A DNA stretch of 39,572 nucleotides from Anaerolineales bacterium UBA3001. GTDB lineage: Bacteria; Chloroflexota; Anaerolineae; Anaerolineales; UBA11657. Positions 26,396 through 35,604 of this stretch are shown piece after piece. The position numbers were made by a program, and so were the translations under genes. Every line of letters begins with the position of its first letter. The stretch's first letter is position 1. The notes below the pieces were generated by a model. It saw only the letters and a program-made list of their open reading frames with translations, had not been told where the DNA came from and did not search any database. The DNA lies in NCBI GenBank assembly GCA_002346435.1, contig DDZT01000093.1, forward strand, positions 1 through 39,572, read 5' to 3'.

Positions 26396-28105
26396 TTAAC
26401 GTCCAAATTGATTTCTAATTGAACCCAGGCTGAAGTAAATCATAGTTGGTCTACCGTGCGGACAGGTACCGGGAGATTTACAGGTCTCCAAATTACGCAA
26501 CAAATCTACTTGCTCATCATATGAAAGCACCTTGCCTGCACGAACTGCAACTAGTCTACAGACTCGCTTTATTATTTGATCTTCAGACCACTCTGGAACC
26601 CCATACAAATCATCACTTCTATACTTTACAATACTCATGAGGACTTCTTCAATATCCGAAGAATCTACTATAGCAGGCACTGCCCGAACAATAAAACTGT
26701 CATTACCGAAATACTCAATATCAAAACCTAAAGTTGTCAGTTTATCCAAATTGTTGCTTAGTGTCTCTGAATCTTCAGCAGCCAACTGAACAGTTAAGGC
26801 TTGCAACAACATTTGGGATCGAAGCTCGTCCATTTTTGCAGCATCGACATATTCCTCATAGAGGATGCGCTCATGCGCAGCATGTTGATCAATCATATAA
26901 ACACCATCTGGCCCCTCAGCAATGATAAATGCGGCGTTGGTTTGGCCAATCACTCGAAGTACAGGCATCTCCATTCCAGACAACCGGCTATTAATTAATT
27001 GATCTTCTGCAACCGAAAAATCATGTTTTCTGTCGCTAGTATCTAACTCTGACCAACTAGATGCTTGAGACAATGTTTCGCCAACTGATGCTGATTTAAT
27101 CATGGTCGATTTAGAAACGTAATCTAACAATGTACGACGAACTGCTTTTTCAACTGCTTGAAAAACAATATTCTTGTCAACAAAACGCACTTCTGATTTA
27201 GTTGGATGCACATTTACATCAAGTTTTGATGGTGGAATCACTAAAGATATAACTGCAATTGGATACCGACCAGTCATTAACATTGTATGATAAGCTCTCA
27301 TGATTGCGAAATTTAATTGCGCATCATATATATGTCTTCCGTTTATAAAAAAGGTGATTTCTTGACGATTAGATCTGCTCAACTCTGGACTGCTTACTAA
27401 TCCGCTCACAACAATTCCATCTTGCTCTACGTCCGAAATTTCTACCATATTTTCTGCAACATCACTTCCATATACAGAGGTGATAACATCCAATAAATTG
27501 CCGTTCCCATATGTTCGAAATCCTTTCCTGTTATCAGACACAAAACTAAACCGTATGTGAGGATAGGCCATGGCATACCTAGATACAACCCTTTTGGCAA
27601 GACTTCGCTCCGTAGATTCTGATTTCAAAAACTTTAACCTAGGCGGAACATTGTAGAATAGATTATCAACTTGGATCACTGTGCCGGGTGGTACTCCAAC
27701 ACTTTTTCTATCTTTTAATATTCCATCTACTAACTGCAAACGAACACCAGTATCCTCTGCTGAGAATCTTGTAACAAGTTCGACTCGACTTACAGCAGCA
27801 ATGGAAGCAAGAGCCTCACCTCGGAAACCTAGTGTTCGAATACTTTCCAAATCTGCCTCGGAATTAAGCTTCGAGGTCGCATGCCTAGCAAACACCAATT
27901 CCACTTCACTAGTAGGAATTCCACTACCATCATCTGAAACTTTTATTTGATCAAGACCACTTCCTAAAATATCTATCCCTACACTTTGGGCACTAGCATC
28001 AACTGAGTTTTCCAATAGCTCTTTCACCACGGAAGCAGGCCTTTCTACAACTTCCCCAGCTGAGATTTTAGATATTACAGAAGCTTTCAGTTTTTTAATA
28101 GCCAC
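26396..28105 (-). CDS. mutL: DNA mismatch repair protein MutL with endonuclease motif
   Basis: MutL links mismatch recognition by MutS to strand removal. The 569-residue protein has the N-terminal GHKL ATPase (SAGEVVERPASVVKELLENSVDA, SDDGSGI, TLGFRGEALASIA) and a shorter linker. The C-terminal domain carries the endonuclease signature D406-Q-H-A-x2-E412-x4-E417 and CPHGRP near the end, so it should nick DNA itself, as in bacteria without MutH. The start is GTG 28105, giving the usual N-terminus (AIKKL...SKISAGEVV). No Shine-Dalgarno is present. mutS is not in the window. Confidence 0.97.
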   Translation of the reverse strand: MAIKKLKASVISKISAGEVVERPASVVKELLENSVDASAQSVGIDILGSGLDQIKVSDDGSGIPTSEVELVFARHATSKLNSEADLESIRTLGFRGEALASIAAVSRVELVTRFSAEDTGVRLQLVDGILKDRKSVGVPPGTVIQVDNLFYNVPPRLKFLKSESTERSLAKRVVSRYAMAYPHIRFSFVSDNRKGFRTYGNGNLLDVITSVYGSDVAENMVEISDVEQDGIVVSGLVSSPELSRSNRQEITFFINGRHIYDAQLNFAIMRAYHTMLMTGRYPIAVISLVIPPSKLDVNVHPTKSEVRFVDKNIVFQAVEKAVRRTLLDYVSKSTMIKSASVGETLSQASSWSELDTSDRKHDFSVAEDQLINSRLSGMEMPVLRVIGQTNAAFIIAEGPDGVYMIDQHAAHERILYEEYVDAAKMDELRSQMLLQALTVQLAAEDSETLSNNLDKLTTLGFDIEYFGNDSFIVRAVPAIVDSSDIEEVLMSIVKYRSDDLYGVPEWSEDQIIKRVCRLVAVRAGKVLSYDEQVDLLRNLETCKSPGTCPHGRPTMIYFSLGSIRNQFGR

Positions 28106-28173
28106 AAATGGATTGTATCATTTTCAAACCAAAAGATTAAGAATAGATTGCACTCACATGTAATCCAGCGCGG

Positions 28174-28179
28174 TATAAT
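28174..28179 (+). promoter_or_regulatory. -10 box directly before the small membrane protein gene
   Basis: TATAAT ends 11 bases before the ATG at 28191. An RNA start about 7 bases after the box would leave a leader of only about 5 nt and no ribosome site, suggesting leaderless translation. Confidence 0.5.
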
Positions 28180-28190
28180 CACTTTCACAT

Positions 28191-28496
28191 ATGCAAACAA
28201 ACTCTTTGGCTCTACTTCAATGGGACATTGTCTTCCTACTTACCTTAGCCACGATAGCTATTCTTTTTTTATTCTTTAGAGTAGAAAAAAAAGCCAGATG
28301 GATTTCGCTGGTATTTTTAGTGATACCTGTATGCTCTCTGATGTATCGACTTTCGCAATGGCGTATGCAGATACCTGAATTAAGAATGAGTTTACTGTGT
28401 GGAACTATAATATATGGGATCTGGCACTTATTGTATGGTCGAAACATTCCACTACCTTCAAGTGAAAACATTAAGGTATGGGGCCAAGATGATTAA
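28191..28496 (+). CDS. small three-span membrane protein of unknown function
   Basis: The 101-residue protein has hydrophobic segments at about residues 10-30, 37-54 and 67-84 and a short polar tail. I do not recognise a family or motif. It has its own -10 box and no Shine-Dalgarno, and its last codons overlap the start of the S41-type lipoprotein gene by 8 bases, so the two are translated in a coupled way. A membrane helper for the lipoprotein or protease next door is a guess from the overlap only. Confidence 0.7.
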   Translation: MQTNSLALLQWDIVFLLTLATIAILFLFFRVEKKARWISLVFLVIPVCSLMYRLSQWRMQIPELRMSLLCGTIIYGIWHLLYGRNIPLPSSENIKVWGQDD

Positions 28497-31080
28497 CCTA
28501 TCGCAGGTTACACTATCTAGAATAGTTTCAATTCGACTATTTGGACTAGTTATATTTTTGTCCATTACAGCTGGTTGCACACTCCCAGTAAGCACTACTG
28601 CGTCAAACCAAGAAACACCAGATATGACAAGCGACGCTAAATGGACTGAATCCAACATTGTAAATATCTCACCAACCCCTAACACCGAAAAAATAGTAGA
28701 TATCGGAACCACACCCATCCCAACCATCAACCCGAAAAACTCTATTGAACCGGTTACCATTGTAGGCAGCGCTAAGATTACCTTCCCTCTTTTTGAAAAC
28801 TACCTTGTGGAACCCTATGTAATGTTAGAAGATGAGGCCGGTTTTGTTAATCGTGATTTCAATTTCATCATCCCACCCCAAGATCAAGTTTTAGGTCCGC
28901 TAACTCCCAGAGGAGAAAAAACTTGGGATTATGTTCTCCATCTACCATCATTGCCACCGGGTGTACTTGTTGATGTTGACAACAACTCTCAGAATGATAC
29001 TGGGGTACGAATTTTTGCGGTTGCAGTACAAGCAAATACTATTGGTGACCCTTTTTTAGGTAAGGATGAATTCCGAGGTTGGTCAACTGTATGGACATCT
29101 ACACGTATCGACAGTGAAAATCGGGATGAAATTGTTGGAGGCAAGCTCATAGTCTGGGCTCCAGACAACGAACAGTCATTCCCCTTTGACTTTGGTACAG
29201 ATAAATTGCTTTTTACAAATGATGATCCTACCAAACATATTGAAGCAGGTTATACGATAGTCAACCTCGATAGTAACCCGTTCACATTCACAAAAGAACG
29301 TATTTCAGAAATCACACTGTATGAAGGAGATGTTGCAATCAACGACTTATCTGAATTAAGTTATACAGAAGCGTTTAAGTCTTTATGGTCTAAGGCTTCA
29401 ATTGAATATCCTTTTACCGATCTTAAAAATATTGACTGGCAAAATATATATGATACATTTGCACCGCAAGTAGCTAATGCAGAAGCATCATCTGATCCTC
29501 AAGCATGGTACATTGCTATGCGTAACTTCGCCTGGAGCATACCAGATGGACATGTAGGACTTGGAGGAAATGATGGTGGATTATTTCAAAAAGAAGCTGG
29601 AGGAGGAGCTGGATTAGGAATGACCGAACTCAGTGACGGACGCGTGTTGGTCAGCTATGTTAATACCAGTGGAGCCGCTGCAGAGGCTGGCATCAACATA
29701 GGAGATGAAATTATTTCCTATAACAATGTTCCTATAAGAGAAGCAATACAAAGTGTTACTCCGCTCAATGGCCCTTTTTCCACTGACCACATTCTGGAAC
29801 TAGAACGATATAGGTATATTAGCAGAGGAGAGATAGGCGAAAATGCTAATATACAATGGAAAGATTCTATCGGAATTATTAAGCAGGCAACAATTATATT
29901 GCGTGCCGAGAGCAATAGTCTGACAGCTACATCAATATATGCGGATTTTGATCGTAATGCACCACCTATCGAATATGAAATCATTGATGATTATGGAATT
30001 GGATATGTTCGAATATGGTCTTTATCTGACGACCTGAATTTGACTTTCCGTTTGTTTAGAAGAGCTGTACAACTGTTTAATGACAATGAAACTCCGAGTG
30101 TGATAATAGACTTAAGACATAACCTTGGTGGATCACCTATGGGTACTAGCTTAGCATCCTTCTTTACCCCGAACGAAATTGAGGTAATGCGAGGATACTA
30201 TTATAGTGACAAAATAAAGCATTTTGACACTTATGGTCCACCGGATACTATTGAACCTGACAACAACCTTCTATACGAAGGAAGAGTCGCAATACTTGTA
30301 GGGCCTGCTTGCGCAAGTGCATGCGAAAATGTAGCTTGGGTGTTTAGTCAGCTCCCACAGGTCACAGTATTAGGTCATTATCCTAGTAATGGTATTATGG
30401 GAGAAGTAGGTCGCGGACAATACAAACTTCCTGGCGATCTATCTTTCCAAATTCCCACAGGCATGGATCAAGACATGGAGGACAATATCATTGTAGAAGG
30501 AACAGGAGTAGTACCCGACAAACTTATACCAATTACTGAGACAAATATATTTGAAAACAGAGATATAGTGTTAGAAGAAGCCATCAATCTTCTAAGATTG
30601 CCATTAGTAGCAGGAATCATCCCTTTAGAATCTCCACGCTTACTTGCACCATCATTGACTCTATCAGCTGCCCAGAGCAACACTCCTATCTTAGAAGAAC
30701 TCGCTGATGAATCGCCAAATTATGAGATGCCCGAACCAGGACAAAAACGAGTTTACTCCATACCTATGGGTAGTTCTATGGAAAGTATTTGGTGGTACTC
30801 ATGGTGCGCGACCAGCAAGAATATCGCTTACGAAAACTGGGATAATATCACTGTAAATTTCTATTTAAATAACGATCTAATTTCAAATAATGATTTCTAT
30901 CAAACTAATGGACAAACGAATCAAGAATATTGTTTTTACCAACTAGCCGGTCTGACTGATTGGCCCCGAGGTGAACACGTCTTGCATACTAAAGTGAGTT
31001 TTGATCGAGAAATAAATGATGGAAACACAGTTTATCCAATTGGATTGCGAGAGTTTGAATATCACGTTTATGTCAATTAA
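28489..31080 (+). CDS. S41-family (PDZ-protease-like) lipoprotein lacking the catalytic Lys
   Basis: From ATG 28489 the 863-residue protein starts with a signal peptide and lipobox LSITAGC, lipidated at C30. A Ser/Thr/Pro-rich linker and an uncharacterised domain of about 280 residues follow, then a PDZ-like segment (about 380-450, with SGAAAEAGINIGDEI) and an S41 core: IIDLRHNLGGSPMG and the nucleophile segment PACASACEN with S610. Aligning to the neighbour CtpA places Gly635 where its catalytic Lys is (NG instead of GK). The protein is either inactive, uses another base as tricorn-type S41 enzymes do, or binds peptides. A C-terminal domain of about 150 residues follows. A start at 28414 would mask the signal peptide and is rejected. 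Confidence 0.8.
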   Translation: MINLSQVTLSRIVSIRLFGLVIFLSITAGCTLPVSTTASNQETPDMTSDAKWTESNIVNISPTPNTEKIVDIGTTPIPTINPKNSIEPVTIVGSAKITFPLFENYLVEPYVMLEDEAGFVNRDFNFIIPPQDQVLGPLTPRGEKTWDYVLHLPSLPPGVLVDVDNNSQNDTGVRIFAVAVQANTIGDPFLGKDEFRGWSTVWTSTRIDSENRDEIVGGKLIVWAPDNEQSFPFDFGTDKLLFTNDDPTKHIEAGYTIVNLDSNPFTFTKERISEITLYEGDVAINDLSELSYTEAFKSLWSKASIEYPFTDLKNIDWQNIYDTFAPQVANAEASSDPQAWYIAMRNFAWSIPDGHVGLGGNDGGLFQKEAGGGAGLGMTELSDGRVLVSYVNTSGAAAEAGINIGDEIISYNNVPIREAIQSVTPLNGPFSTDHILELERYRYISRGEIGENANIQWKDSIGIIKQATIILRAESNSLTATSIYADFDRNAPPIEYEIIDDYGIGYVRIWSLSDDLNLTFRLFRRAVQLFNDNETPSVIIDLRHNLGGSPMGTSLASFFTPNEIEVMRGYYYSDKIKHFDTYGPPDTIEPDNNLLYEGRVAILVGPACASACENVAWVFSQLPQVTVLGHYPSNGIMGEVGRGQYKLPGDLSFQIPTGMDQDMEDNIIVEGTGVVPDKLIPITETNIFENRDIVLEEAINLLRLPLVAGIIPLESPRLLAPSLTLSAAQSNTPILEELADESPNYEMPEPGQKRVYSIPMGSSMESIWWYSWCATSKNIAYENWDNITVNFYLNNDLISNNDFYQTNGQTNQEYCFYQLAGLTDWPRGEHVLHTKVSFDREINDGNTVYPIGLREFEYHVYVN

Positions 31081-31123
31081 TTACAGACAACAAATTGTCA
31101 AACTTGGGAGTATTTTTTAGCTT

Positions 31124-32383
31124 ATGAAAGAAAGAATATTTCGTAATTTTCTAATATCGATAACAGTGGTTTTTGTTAGCGCCAGCATTTTCGCTGGAGG
31201 AGTTGTCACTGGTTCCTACTATCATGACATCTTGCCTAGCAACGTGTCTTTTCCCCAGACAATAAGTCCTGCAAATGAAGTTGAGATCAATCAAGAAGCA
31301 GGCGCTACTCCACAAGAACTGCAAGAATACTTCAAGCCTTTTTGGGAATCTTTTGAATTACTACAGGAAAATTTTGTAGATCAGCCCTTAGATACCACCA
31401 AATTGGTTCAAGGTGCAATCAAGGGTATGCTAAAAGCCACCGGGGACAAAAACACCATTTATATGACTCCCGTTGAGCAAAATATGATGAGTGAAAACAT
31501 GTCTGGTGAAATTGAAGGTATCGGTGCTGAAGTGGATACAAGAAGTGGTGAGTACCTTCGTGTGATTGCCCCTCTTCCAGGATCTCCAGCAGAAGCAGCC
31601 GGTATACTTCCTGGTGACACCATTATAGCTGTCGACGGAGAGGACGTTTCTGGTATCGATCCATTTGAAGTAATAGGGAAAGTTAGAGGCCCAGCTGGAA
31701 CTATTGTAGAAATTACGTTAAAGCGCGAAGGTGTATTAGAGCCCTTAGTTCTTGAAATAACCAGATACAATTTCGTTGTCCCTTCAGTTGAGGTAGAAAA
31801 TCTAGACAACCAAATCGCATACGTAAAAATAAATCGTTTTGGTGACAGAACCGAAGATGAACTGCGCAATCAGTTGCGTGCCTTGATGTCAGATGATCCA
31901 AATGGGTTAATTCTTGATCTGCGCAATAATCCGGGCGGATTTCTAGATGCAGGCATTGCAGTTACATCTCAGTTTATTAAAGACCAAATAGTCATGAAAG
32001 AAACATTCGGTGATGGACGGGAACGAGAGTATCGATCAGGAAGAGATGGGGTAGCCACTGAAGTTCCGTTAGTCCTACTAATTAATCAAGGTAGTGCAAG
32101 CGCGTCTGAAATCGTAGCAATGGCTGTCAAAGATTACAACCGCGGCACACTTGTAGGAGAAACAACTTATGGCAAAGGTACAGTTCAAACATGGATCAAC
32201 CTTACAGACAATCGTGGATCGGTCCGTATCACCTTTGCTAGATGGGCTGGGCCACTTGGTAATTCCATTGACGGACAGGGAGTTGATCCGGATATTGAAG
32301 TCAAACCTAACGACGAAGATCGTCAAAACAACCTGGATCCCCAACTTGATGCAGCAATGAATATATTTATAAAATCTAATTAA
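31124..32383 (+). CDS. ctpA: C-terminal processing protease CtpA (S41)
   Basis: The 419-residue protease has an N-terminal membrane anchor (about residues 9-28) and a PDZ domain (about 120-200). Its S41 core has LDLRNNPGGFLDAG, S326 in GSASASE and K351 in TTYGKG. The Ser-Lys spacing of 25 residues equals that of E. coli Tsp, so the dyad is complete. It cleaves extracytoplasmic or membrane-associated proteins, often those with exposed C-termini. It lies 43 bases after the S41-like lipoprotein gene and is probably in the same transcript. Confidence 0.93.
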   Translation: MKERIFRNFLISITVVFVSASIFAGGVVTGSYYHDILPSNVSFPQTISPANEVEINQEAGATPQELQEYFKPFWESFELLQENFVDQPLDTTKLVQGAIKGMLKATGDKNTIYMTPVEQNMMSENMSGEIEGIGAEVDTRSGEYLRVIAPLPGSPAEAAGILPGDTIIAVDGEDVSGIDPFEVIGKVRGPAGTIVEITLKREGVLEPLVLEITRYNFVVPSVEVENLDNQIAYVKINRFGDRTEDELRNQLRALMSDDPNGLILDLRNNPGGFLDAGIAVTSQFIKDQIVMKETFGDGREREYRSGRDGVATEVPLVLLINQGSASASEIVAMAVKDYNRGTLVGETTYGKGTVQTWINLTDNRGSVRITFARWAGPLGNSIDGQGVDPDIEVKPNDEDRQNNLDPQLDAAMNIFIKSN

Positions 32384-32417
32384 CGTGCTGAATAGATATA
32401 GCAAGTTGTATACGGCA

Positions 32418-32426
32418 TGCTATAAT
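32418..32426 (+). promoter_or_regulatory. extended -10 promoter before tRNA-Leu
   Basis: TGCTATAAT is an extended -10 element ending 11 bases before the tRNA 5' end. It matches the element seen before the histidine kinase gene. Confidence 0.55.
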
Positions 32427-32437
32427 TGCGCGCGTTC

Positions 32438-32520
32438 GGGGAAGTGTCGGAATTGGCAGACGAGCGTGGTTTAGGACCACGTGGGCTTAGCCCGTGCGGG
32501 TTCAAGTCCCGCCTTCCCCA
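32438..32520 (+). tRNA. tRNA-Leu (anticodon UAG)
   Basis: The acceptor stem GGGGAAG pairs with CTTCCCC, with discriminator A at 32520. The anticodon stem CGTGG/CCACG encloses TTTAGGA, putting anticodon TAG at 32472-32474. A long variable arm (GGGC TTA GCCC) marks a type II tRNA, and the T arm has GGTTCAAGTCC. CCA is not encoded (the next bases are CTA), so it must be added by CCA-adding enzyme. The trigger factor gene begins 29 bases downstream. Confidence 0.97.
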
Positions 32521-32549
32521 CTAACGAAAAACCGTACAAGGATTACATA

Positions 32550-33956
32550 GTGGATCAATTGAAAATTAATACAAATGAGCTAGAAAAGTGCGAAGTTGAG
32601 ATGACTGTAGAACTGGAAAGCGGTAGATTGATAGCTGCCAAGAATGCAGCTGCGCGTAAATTAGCCAAAAGAATCAATATTCCAGGATTCCGTAAAGGAA
32701 AAGCACCCTATAGTGTAATACTACAGCACGTCGGCGATGACACGGTTACCGAAAATGCCATTGAAGAATTAGGACAGCAAGTTTATAAAGAAGCATTGGA
32801 ACAAAGTGATTTAGATCCTTTCGCTCCCGGTAATCTAGTCGATGTCAAACTTGATGACAATCCAGTACTTACTTTTAAGGTTCCTCTTCCTCCTAGAGTA
32901 GATTTAGGTGATTATAGTTCAGTACGAGTGCCGTATAAAGCTATAGAAATATCTGATGAAGCAGTTTCTGAATCAATGGAACATCTCCGTGCCGAACATG
33001 CATTACTTGAACCAATTGACCGACCTGCTCAATTCGGTGATGTCATCACTATAGATGCACGCGGTATACTTGATGATGACAATGAAGAAGACAATATACT
33101 TGTTGATGAAACAGACTTCGATATATTATTAGAATCCGAATCGGAGTGGCCTATGGCAGGCTTCACGCAAGAAGTCAAAGGGATGAACATTGACGATACA
33201 CGCGATTTTGCAATAAAATTCTCTGCCGAATACGATAACCAAGAGTTAGCGGGAAAAACTGTATTATGGAATGTGACCTGCAAAAGCTGCAAAAGCAGGA
33301 CATTACCTGAACTGAATGATGGATTTGCTGAATTAGTCTCAGAAGAATATAAAACTTTGCTGGATTTGCGTATAGCTGTGCGTAAACAGCTCGAACAGTC
33401 CGCAACCTTGCAACAAGACAGAGAATATAGAAGCACTGTAATAGAAGAGGTTTTGAAGAAATGTACAATTTCTTATCCGTCAATTATGATCCAAGAAAGA
33501 ATACAAGAGCTTGTCAAAGAACAGGACAGAAGATTAAAGTCACAAGGTATCACCTTAGAAGACTACCTAAAAATCGAAAATAAAACTGAAAAAGAGTATA
33601 TCGAAACGCTTGAACCGGAAGCAGAAAAACAATTGCAAAGCTCACTTATGCTTTCTGAATTAGTAAAGATAGAAAAAATAGAAGTTGATGATGATGAGAT
33701 AGAGGAGGCAATAGAAAAAACTTCCCTACAGTTCGGTGAGTCCGCCGAGAAAATCCGAGAAATGCTGCGCAAGGATAGTGGACGGCGCTCTTTGGAACTA
33801 GACCTGATTTCAGATAAGGCACTAAACAGGTTACAGGCCATTGCAAAAGGTAAAACAATTGATCTGGCAGAAAACGATACAGAAACCCAGAAGCACTCTG
33901 ACTCCTCAAAGGACAAATCAACTGTAGAAACAGACAAGAAAGATGAAAAAAGTTAG
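32550..33956 (+). CDS. tig: trigger factor
   Basis: Trigger factor binds the ribosome and chaperones nascent chains. The start is GTG 32550 with AAGGA at 32538-32542, giving 468 residues; a longer frame would run through the tRNA and is rejected. The N-terminal ribosome-docking motif PGFRKGKAP is present. A PPIase FKBP-like domain (about 150-250, AQFGDVITIDARG, PELNDGFAEL) and the helical C-terminal arms follow. An unusual CKSC pair sits at the end of the PPIase domain. The tail is rich in Lys, Asp and Ser. The gene lies between tRNA-Leu and clpP, an order close to the common tig-clpP-clpX cluster. Confidence 0.95.
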   Translation: MDQLKINTNELEKCEVEMTVELESGRLIAAKNAAARKLAKRINIPGFRKGKAPYSVILQHVGDDTVTENAIEELGQQVYKEALEQSDLDPFAPGNLVDVKLDDNPVLTFKVPLPPRVDLGDYSSVRVPYKAIEISDEAVSESMEHLRAEHALLEPIDRPAQFGDVITIDARGILDDDNEEDNILVDETDFDILLESESEWPMAGFTQEVKGMNIDDTRDFAIKFSAEYDNQELAGKTVLWNVTCKSCKSRTLPELNDGFAELVSEEYKTLLDLRIAVRKQLEQSATLQQDREYRSTVIEEVLKKCTISYPSIMIQERIQELVKEQDRRLKSQGITLEDYLKIENKTEKEYIETLEPEAEKQLQSSLMLSELVKIEKIEVDDDEIEEAIEKTSLQFGESAEKIREMLRKDSGRRSLELDLISDKALNRLQAIAKGKTIDLAENDTETQKHSDSSKDKSTVETDKKDEKS

Positions 33957-34053
33957 ATTGATATTTTTTTCAGTACGCAAACAATAAGTTAATCATCCTA
34001 GTGCATACTACTTGGAAATAACATAGTATTTTCGATACAAAAAAGGAAATCCA

Positions 34054-34716
34054 ATGAACACAAACCTTATACCAATGGTAATAGAATCCACAGGGCGAGG
34101 TGAAAGAGCATACGACATTTATTCATTGTTGTTGAAGGAACGCATTATATTTGTCGGCACAGGCATAAATGACCAGGTTGCCAACCTTATAGTAGCTCAA
34201 CTACTATACCTAGACCAACAAGATCCAGAAAAACAGATTAATATGTATATTAACAGTCCTGGAGGTATGATCTACTCTGGATTAGCAGTATATGACACTA
34301 TGCGACTTGTCAATGCACCCATAGCCACGTATGCTGTAGGCGTTACTGCATCATTCGGGACAGTACTGCTGACAGCCGGAGCAACTGGTCAACGCTATGC
34401 ACTTCCCAATGCAACTATACATTTGCATCAACCTCTAGGTGGCGCAGAAGGACAAGCGCGAGATATCGAGATTCAAGCAAAAGAAATCCTTAGACTCAGG
34501 AGCAGACTAAACGATATCTTATCTAAGCACACAGGCCAAAAAATAGAAGTGATTGAACGTGATACCGACCGTGATTATTGGATGACGGCTGATCAGGCTG
34601 TAAAGTACGGATTAATCGATGGGGTAATTGAACAAAGCACAGACAAAGACACAAAAAGCGATGAACCTAAAACTAAGAAGACTAAGAAAAAATCAAGTAA
34701 AGCTGCTGAAAAATAA
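34054..34716 (+). CDS. clpP: ATP-dependent Clp protease proteolytic subunit
   Basis: ClpP is the barrel-shaped serine protease fed by ClpX or ClpA/C. The 220-residue protein has the triad: Ser in TASFG, His in HLHQPLGG and Asp in ERDTDRD. The residues next to the Ser (SFGTV) differ from the usual SMGAF. The C-terminus has a Lys-rich tail (KTKKTKKKSSKAAEK) longer than usual. AAGGA lies 7 bases before the ATG. clpX, the usual next gene, is not here; a NagD-like gene follows. Confidence 0.95.
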   Translation: MNTNLIPMVIESTGRGERAYDIYSLLLKERIIFVGTGINDQVANLIVAQLLYLDQQDPEKQINMYINSPGGMIYSGLAVYDTMRLVNAPIATYAVGVTASFGTVLLTAGATGQRYALPNATIHLHQPLGGAEGQARDIEIQAKEILRLRSRLNDILSKHTGQKIEVIERDTDRDYWMTADQAVKYGLIDGVIEQSTDKDTKSDEPKTKKTKKKSSKAAEK

Positions 34717-34748
34717 TACTGAAAAGAGCGTCCGCATATTGCAACAAC

Positions 34749-34774
34749 ATGGGGCGATCCTATGGTCGCCTCAT
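34749..34774 (+). terminator. possible terminator after clpP
   Basis: An 11-bp stem with two G-T pairs (ATGGGGCGATC with GGTCGCCTCAT) closes a 4-nt loop. It lies 32 bases after the clpP stop. The following T-run is weak (TGTAGTTAATCTT). Confidence 0.45.
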
Positions 34775-34807
34775 TGTAGTTAATCTTCTGAACAAGTAAT
34801 TGTCCAT

Positions 34808-35596
34808 ATGAAAATATCACAATACCGCAACCTAATCATAGATATGGATGGTGTTTTATGGAGAGGTAATTCAGCCTTACCTGGATTGAAGGATTTTGTT
34901 ACTACTATACGTAACACAAAATGTCGTATGGTCCTTGCAACAAACAACTCAAGTAGTACAGTAGACCAATATATAAACAAGCTCAAACGCATGGGGGTCA
35001 ATGTATCTCCAGAAGAAATACTAACTTCTGCTCAAGCCACAGGTACTTACCTACAAAAAATAGCAAAAAAGGGAAGTCGTGTTTTTGTCATTGGAGGTGA
35101 CGGGATAACCAATGCAATCATAGATCATGAATTTGTGATAACAGAAGACGATCCTGAATACGTAGTAATAGGAATAGATAAGAAGATAACTTGGGAAAAA
35201 CTCAATACTGCAGTAATGAATATCCGCGCAGGAGCGAAATTTATAGGCACAAATCCTGACAGTACATACCCTACTGAAAACGGGATAGGTGTTGGCAACG
35301 GCGCTATATTGGCCGCCATCGAAGTTGCTACTGGTGTCTCCCCTTTAGTGATTGGCAAACCAGAGACTCCAATTTATGAGCAAGCATTGGAACGTTTAGG
35401 TTCTAATTCATCAGACACTCTCATGATTGGTGACCGACTGGACACAGACATCTTAGGCGCACAGCGCGCAGACATACATACCCTTCTGGTGCTTACCGGA
35501 GTAACTACACTAGAACTGCTAGAAACCAGTGTTATTCAACCAGATTTGGTGCTAACAGGACTACCAGACATCATATCTGGCCTTCTTGCGGATTGA
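34808..35596 (+). CDS. HAD-superfamily phosphatase, NagD-like (subfamily IIA)
   Basis: The 262-residue protein is a haloacid dehalogenase phosphatase. Motif I is DMDGV (D12, D14), motif II TNNSS, a Lys in GKPETPIYEQ and motif III GDRLDTDI. The C2-type cap between motifs is as in NagD, whose members hydrolyse nucleotide or sugar phosphates, including UMP and 4-nitrophenyl phosphate in tests. The natural substrate is unknown. Its stop lies just before the rlmN start, forming an operon with rlmN and wecB. Confidence 0.9.
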   Translation: MKISQYRNLIIDMDGVLWRGNSALPGLKDFVTTIRNTKCRMVLATNNSSSTVDQYINKLKRMGVNVSPEEILTSAQATGTYLQKIAKKGSRVFVIGGDGITNAIIDHEFVITEDDPEYVVIGIDKKITWEKLNTAVMNIRAGAKFIGTNPDSTYPTENGIGVGNGAILAAIEVATGVSPLVIGKPETPIYEQALERLGSNSSDTLMIGDRLDTDILGAQRADIHTLLVLTGVTTLELLETSVIQPDLVLTGLPDIISGLLAD

Positions 35597-35604
35597 ATAA
35601 TCTT

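Noticed and set aside
28414..28488. Upstream start for the S41-like lipoprotein
   Set aside because: It would put 25 extra residues before a clear signal peptide and lipobox; ATG 28489 fits and overlaps the previous stop.
32481..32549. Longer trigger factor starting inside the tRNA-Leu gene
   Set aside because: The frame would translate the 3' half of the tRNA; GTG 32550 has an AAGGA seven bases upstream and gives the normal N-terminus.
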